From JARRNJ01 sp037385045 (GTDB lineage: Bacteria; Pseudomonadota; Gammaproteobacteria; JASBUN01), in contig JARRNJ010000005.1 in NCBI GenBank assembly GCA_037385045.1, forward strand, positions 96,927-160,926: DNA of 64,000 nucleotides, given 5' to 3'. Within the stretch, counting starts at the first letter, position 1. Each line of letters opens with the position of its first letter. Positions 60,135-64,000 of the stretch are shown here, piece by piece. The notes under the pieces are model-generated. The model made no database searches. It saw nothing but the letters and a program-made list of their open reading frames with translations, and was not told the DNA's origin. The translations under genes and the position numbers were made by a program.

Positions 60135-60986
60135 ATGGCAATTCCACTCAACGACGAGACCGCCGATCAGTTGCGTCAGATCGCCGACCTGCTGGAGCAG
60201 CAAGGCGCCAATCCGTTTCGTGTCAACGCCTATCGTCGTGGGGCGGCCACCGTCGACGGCCTGGACGTGGACGTTCGACAGCTGCTCGAGCAGGGTGGGC
60301 TGGCAGCGTTGACGCAGCTGCCGAAGATCGGCGAAGGCATCGCGCGGGCCATCTACGAGATCGCGGCGACGGGGCGTTGCAGCCGGCTTGAGCGGTTGCG
60401 CGGCCAGTTGGACCCGGAGCACTTGTTTCAGACCATTCCCGGGGTCGGCCCCGAAATGGCCCGGCGCATCCACGAGCATTTGCAGATCGACAGCCTCGAA
60501 GCCCTGGAGATGGCGGCCCATGACGGTCGGCTGGAGCAGGTCCCGGGTGTGGGTCCGCGCCGGGTCGCGGCGGTGCGTGCAGCCCTGTCCACTTTGCTGG
60601 GGCGCCGCACCCGGGGCAGGCACCTGGGCGACGATGGCCCGCCGGTGGATGTGTTGCTGGACGTCGACCGGGATTATCGCCGCCAGGCCGCCTCGGGCGC
60701 GCTTCCCACCATCGCCCCGCGGCGCTTCAACCCGGAAGGCAAGGCGTGGTTGCCGGTGCTGCACGCCTCGCGGGGTGATTGGCACTTTACGGCGTTGTAC
60801 TCCAACACTGCCCGTGCCCACGAACTGGGACGCACCCGGGATTGGGTGGTGCTGTATTTCAGCGACGACCAGCACCACGAAGGACAGTGCACCGTGGTCA
60901 CCGAAACCCACGGTCCCCTGGCCGGGCGTCGCGTGGTACGGGGCCGGGAGGCCGAATGCACGGAAAATTATCGCCGGCAGGGTTGA
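60135..60986 (+). CDS. Helix-hairpin-helix protein, N-terminal part of PolX-like family
   Basis: 283 residues. The N-terminal 8-kDa-like domain (LNDETADQLRQIADLLEQQGANPFRVNAYRRGA) and tandem HhH motifs (LTQLPKIGEGIARAIYEIA, IPGVGPEMARRIHEHL, VPGVGPRRVAAVRAAL) match bacterial family X DNA polymerases, but the nucleotidyl-transferase and PHP domains are absent. A distinct C-terminal domain of about 110 residues (VDVLLDVDRDYRRQAASGAL to the end) is not recognised. It probably binds damaged or structured DNA without polymerising. Confidence 0.85.
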   Translation: MAIPLNDETADQLRQIADLLEQQGANPFRVNAYRRGAATVDGLDVDVRQLLEQGGLAALTQLPKIGEGIARAIYEIAATGRCSRLERLRGQLDPEHLFQTIPGVGPEMARRIHEHLQIDSLEALEMAAHDGRLEQVPGVGPRRVAAVRAALSTLLGRRTRGRHLGDDGPPVDVLLDVDRDYRRQAASGALPTIAPRRFNPEGKAWLPVLHASRGDWHFTALYSNTARAHELGRTRDWVVLYFSDDQHHEGQCTVVTETHGPLAGRRVVRGREAECTENYRRQG

Positions 60987-61160
60987 GACGCCCACGCCGC
61001 CGACAATGGCTCCCGGCTCAGATGAGCCGGATCCGCCAAAGGACAGCGCGGGCGGCGGCCGCTCGTCACAGCTGCGCCGCTTGGATTAATAAAATAAAGA
61101 AAAAACAGTATAATATAAAAACTATCTAATGCCAATTATCATATAAATCCCTGTTCCCGA

Positions 61161-61772
61161 TTACCCATACCGGCGCATCTGACCGACCAGAACTCCCTGG
61201 ATCCGGACCCGTTGGGGCGGATAGCGCATGGGCTCCATGACGCGATTGGCCGGATGCAGGATGACTTCGCCGGGCCGTTGCTCGATACGCTTGAGGGTGG
61301 CTTCCTCGCCGTCGATGAGTGCCACCACGATCTCGCCGTTGCGGGCGTGCTCGCGCCGCTCGATCACCACCCAGTCGCCGTCCAGGATACCCGCGTCGAT
61401 CATGGAGTCCCCGCGCACGCCCAGCACGTAGCATGGGCGCGGCGTGCGCAGTCGGGCCGGGACATCGATGGTCTCGGGGACGTTGACTGCCTCGATGGGC
61501 CGGCCGGCGGCGATGTAGCCGAGCAGGGGCAGCTGATGCAGTTCGGCTTCCGCCCCCTCAACCAGCCGCACCCCCCGTTGCTTCCCGTGCATGGGTTCCA
61601 CCAGTCCCGCATCCATCAACGCCTGGACATGTTTGTGCATGGAGCCCCGGGAACGCAGGCCGAACACCTGGCACAGGTCGTCCAGGGTGGGTGCCGAGGC
61701 GAAGCGTCCGCGGTGCTCCCGCAGGTAGTCGAGGATCGCCTGTTGGCGACGGGTGAGGGGTGTTGGTTTCAT
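61161..61772 (-). CDS. lexA: LexA repressor
   Basis: 203 residues. The N-terminal winged helix-turn-helix (TRRQQAILDYLREHRGRFASA and the recognition region LRSRGSMHKHVQALMDAGLV) is followed by the autocleavage site A89-G90 (YIAAGRPIEA) and the Ser123-Lys161 dyad (RGDSMIDAG and ATLKRIEQ). RecA filaments trigger cleavage and the SOS response. The recognition helix resembles the alphaproteobacterial type (RSKSGIHR) rather than that of E. coli LexA, and the upstream operators fit that. The gene lies between AT-rich flanks. Confidence 0.95.
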   Translation of the reverse strand: MKPTPLTRRQQAILDYLREHRGRFASAPTLDDLCQVFGLRSRGSMHKHVQALMDAGLVEPMHGKQRGVRLVEGAEAELHQLPLLGYIAAGRPIEAVNVPETIDVPARLRTPRPCYVLGVRGDSMIDAGILDGDWVVIERREHARNGEIVVALIDGEEATLKRIEQRPGEVILHPANRVMEPMRYPPQRVRIQGVLVGQMRRYG

Positions 61773-61783
61773 TGCGCTTGTCC

Positions 61784-61829
61784 GTTCTCCATTTGTTCTA
61801 TACTATCAAGATTAGAACCAATAGAGAAC
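61784..61829. promoter_or_regulatory. Two inverted GTTC-N7-GTTC LexA boxes at the lexA promoter
   Basis: GTTC at 61784 and 61795 form one GTTC-N7-GTTC box on the plus strand; GAAC at 61815-61818 and 61826-61829 form the same box on the minus strand. The whole 46-base block is symmetric (GTTCTC, GTTCTA, then TAGAAC, GAGAAC with equal five-base spacers). It starts 12 bases upstream of the lexA ATG, as expected for autoregulation. The enterobacterial CTGT-N8-ACAG box is not seen. Confidence 0.75.
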
Positions 61830-61926
61830 AGGCGCCACGGCCCATTCGATCCGTTCGGCGGGCCCGGCTGGATGGCGGCGGTTGCGGTTGACTGCCGGCG
61901 GGCATCCTCAGGGGCTGGTGTTAAAT

Positions 61927-61981
61927 CAAGAAAAATGGAAAAACGATTTTTATATTAGATAGATATTACTGATTTTTCTTG
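61927..61981. repeat. AT-rich inverted repeat in the lexA-helicase gap
   Basis: CAAGAAAAAT (61927-61936) and ATTTTTCTTG (61972-61981) are perfect ten-base arms around 35 AT-rich bases, upstream of the helicase gene. The role is unknown; it could be a terminator-like or protein-binding structure. Confidence 0.5.
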
Positions 61982-62056
61982 TAAATTCTCGAATTCGATC
62001 CGACGCCTGCGAAGGTGGCAGCGACGCTCGCAGGCCTTTTCTGGAGGAATCCGGCG

Positions 62057-64000
62057 GTGAGTACACCGGCACAGCAGCTCGAGCATCGGGACGCGGGGGC
62101 GCCGATGCAACGCCTGATACAACGGCTCAAGCGCCATTACCGGGGGCGCATCACCGGGGAACTGGTGGTCCCGGCGCGATCAGCCCGTTACCGTGATCTG
62201 CCCGAGGGTCTGCACCCCGGGTTGCGCCGTGCCCTGGAGGCGCGCGGGCTCACGCGGCTCTACAGTCATCAACGGGATGCCTGGGATGCGGTGCGCGGCG
62301 GGCATCACACGGTCGTGGTCACCCCTACCGCCTCCGGCAAGACCCTGTGCTACAACCTGCCGGTGCTGCAGGATGCGCTCGCCGCCCAGGCCAAGGCGCT
62401 GTACCTGTTTCCCACCAAGGCTCTGTCGCAGGACCAGGTAGCGGAGATCAGCGAGCTGAACCAGGCCGGCGAGCTGGGGGTGCGCGCCTACACCTTCGAC
62501 GGCGATACGCCGGGGGACGCCCGCAAGGCGGTGCGCACCCGCGGCGACATCGTGGTTTCCAACCCCGACATGCTGCACCAGGGTATCCTGCCCCACCATA
62601 CCAAGTGGGCTCAGTTCTTCGAGAGCCTCCGGTATGTGGTGATCGACGAATTGCACACCTACCGGGGGGTGTTCGGCTCCCATGTGGCCAACGTCATCCG
62701 CCGGCTGCGGCGGGTGTGCCGCTTCTACGGCAGCGATCCGATTTTCATTCTCGCCTCCGCGACCATCGCCAATCCGGCCGAACTTGCCGCGGCACTCATC
62801 GGTGACGAGGTCGAGGCCATCACCGACAGCGGCGCGCCCCAGGGCGAGAAACAGCTGCTGCTGTGGAATCCGCCGGTTATCAATCCGGATCTCGGCATTC
62901 GCGCCTCGGCCCGTTCCCAGGCCACCCGCATTGCGCGTTTGGCAGTGAAGGCGGGGCTCAAGACCATCGTCTTCGCCCAGACGCGCTTGATGGTGGAGGT
63001 GCTGACCAAATATCTGAAGGACGTCTTCGACAGCGATCCACGCCGGCCGCCAAGGGTGGCCGCGTACCGTGGCGGCTATCTTCCCACGGAACGGCGTGGT
63101 ACGGAGCGCAAACTGCGCCGCGGCGATGTGGACTGCGTCATCGCCACCTCGGCGCTGGAATTGGGCGTGGACATCGGCGCCCTGGACGTATGTGTACTCA
63201 ACGGCTACCCGGGCACGGTCGCCGGAACCTGGCAACGGCTGGGGCGGGCCGGGCGGCGCCAGCGGCCGGCGCTCGGGGTCCTGGTGGCCACCAGTCAGCC
63301 CCTGGACCAGTACATCGTGCGCAACCCCGATTTTTTCCTGGGCGCGTCGCCGGAGCACGCCCGCATCGATCCCGATCAGCTGCTGATCCTGTTGGATCAT
63401 GTGCGTTGCGCTGCATTCGAGCTGCCGTTCCAGCGGGGCGAGCGCTTTGGGAGCGAGGATCCTGCGCCCCTGCTGGATTATCTGCAGGAGGAGGGGGTGC
63501 TGCACGCCGAAGGCGACCAGTGGCACTGGACCGCCGACAGCTATCCCGCCAATGCGGTTTCGCTGCGCTCGGTCGCCGAGGGGAACTTCGTGGTCATCGA
63601 CATCACCGGCGGCGGCAAGGACATCGTCGCCGAGGTGGATTATTCCAGCGCCGCGGAAACCCTCTATGAGGGCGCTATCTATATGGTCCAGGCCAGCCCC
63701 TACCAAGTGGAGCGCCTGGACTGGGACGGACGCAAGGCGTTCGTGCGCCGTACCCGGGCCGATTACTACACCGATGCCATCGACTACACCAAACTCAAGA
63801 TCCTGGACGACTTCGAACGGGATCATCAGGCCCGCTCGGCCTGCGCCCGGGGCGAGGTGCACCTGGTGCGCCGCATTTCCGGCTACAAGAAGATCCGCTA
63901 TTACACCCACGAGAATGTCGGCTACGGCAATATCAATCTTCCGGATCAGGAGATGCACACCACGGCGGTGTGGTGGCAGGTGAACCCCGATGCGCTGGAA
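62057..64000 (+). CDS. DEAD/DEAH-box helicase of the YprA/MrfA-Hrq1 type (partial, C-terminus beyond right edge)
   Basis: 648 codons are present from GTG 62057, preceded by GGAGGA at a spacing of eight; the frame is open to the window end. Motifs in order: Q-like LYSHQRDAWDAV, Walker A TPTASGKTLCYNL, DELH box VVIDELHTYRG, SAT motif ILASATIANP, and the second RecA domain with TSALELGVDIGALDVCVLNGYP and the arginine-finger segment WQRLGRAGRR. These mark the superfamily 2 helicases with a C-terminal DUF1998 zinc-binding domain such as MrfA, which repair mitomycin-type lesions. The likely DUF1998 cysteines would lie outside the window. It is divergent from lexA, so SOS control through the shared region is possible. 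Confidence 0.92.
   Translation, partial: MSTPAQQLEHRDAGAPMQRLIQRLKRHYRGRITGELVVPARSARYRDLPEGLHPGLRRALEARGLTRLYSHQRDAWDAVRGGHHTVVVTPTASGKTLCYNLPVLQDALAAQAKALYLFPTKALSQDQVAEISELNQAGELGVRAYTFDGDTPGDARKAVRTRGDIVVSNPDMLHQGILPHHTKWAQFFESLRYVVIDELHTYRGVFGSHVANVIRRLRRVCRFYGSDPIFILASATIANPAELAAALIGDEVEAITDSGAPQGEKQLLLWNPPVINPDLGIRASARSQATRIARLAVKAGLKTIVFAQTRLMVEVLTKYLKDVFDSDPRRPPRVAAYRGGYLPTERRGTERKLRRGDVDCVIATSALELGVDIGALDVCVLNGYPGTVAGTWQRLGRAGRRQRPALGVLVATSQPLDQYIVRNPDFFLGASPEHARIDPDQLLILLDHVRCAAFELPFQRGERFGSEDPAPLLDYLQEEGVLHAEGDQWHWTADSYPANAVSLRSVAEGNFVVIDITGGGKDIVAEVDYSSAAETLYEGAIYMVQASPYQVERLDWDGRKAFVRRTRADYYTDAIDYTKLKILDDFERDHQARSACARGEVHLVRRISGYKKIRYYTHENVGYGNINLPDQEMHTTAVWWQVNPDALE

Noticed and set aside
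62180..63958. 592-codon minus-strand open reading
   Set aside because: Antisense to the helicase, whose frame has all superfamily 2 motifs.

Overview
The window is GC-rich chromosomal DNA from a sulfur-oxidising gammaproteobacterium, probably of the Chromatiales / Ectothiorhodospiraceae type (Thioalkalivibrio-, Allochromatium- or Thiohalomonas-like). The evidence is a full oxidative (reverse) dsr operon with dsrEFH and dsrL, a detached dsrS, and the gammaproteobacterial gacA/uvrY - uvrC - pgsA - tRNA-Gly - tRNA-Cys - tRNA-Leu synteny. No rRNA, phage module, CRISPR array or intact insertion sequence is visible.

Region 1 (1-14.8 kb, minus strand): dsrABEFHCMKLJOPNR in canonical order, followed downstream by a truncated NarX/NreB-type histidine kinase that runs off the left edge. 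DsrAB oxidises sulfane sulfur carried on DsrC, DsrEFH passes sulfur to DsrC, DsrMKJOP links DsrC trisulfide/thiol chemistry to the quinone pool, DsrL is the NAD(P)H-linked flavoprotein partner of DsrAB, DsrN amidates siroheme, and DsrR is a cysteine-less A-type scaffold relative.

Region 2 (15.3-18.4 kb, plus strand, divergent from dsrA): a compact five-gene operon ending in a strong UUCG-loop terminator. It encodes a TauD/TfdA-like dioxygenase, a 63-aa protein, a helical protein, an orphan Cas6/Cmx6-like RNA endonuclease and a DsrC-family protein that has lost both functional cysteines. I consider this the best candidate for an undescribed system: a CRISPR-independent Cas6 homologue tied to sulfur metabolism.

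Region 3 (18.5-29.9 kb): msrB, VOC protein, PKHD hydroxylase, GST, stand-alone Lrp-type effector domain, TauE/SafE permease, a 2OG-Fe(II) oxygenase, several conserved unknowns, glutaredoxin, dsrS, a BAX-inhibitor-like membrane protein, tRNA-Ser(TGA) with a tandem duplication covering its 3' end, and a DUF4142 exported protein.

Region 4 (30-45 kb): LysR regulator, AEC permease, GacA/UvrY, thioredoxin-NHL protein, family-5 uracil-DNA glycosylase, UvrC, PgsA, a tRNA cluster whose tRNA-Cys carries an 18-nt insertion in the D-loop, ClC channel, an IS3-family remnant, HD-GYP phosphodiesterase, PilU, CPBP protease and a BON lipoprotein.

Region 5 (45.7-64 kb): an RND efflux operon (outer-membrane factor, adaptor, pump) co-transcribed with a QseBC-like two-component system, REP-like repeats, a PAS-GAF-GGDEF-EAL protein, a three-repeat membrane protein, a Nudix - eIF-2B-like pair, DUF2244, a PolX-type HhH protein, lexA with a double GTTC-N7-GTTC operator, and a DEAD/DUF1998 helicase cut by the right edge.

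Gene starts were set from Shine-Dalgarno sequences and family lengths. All functional calls come from reading the sequence; no database search was run.
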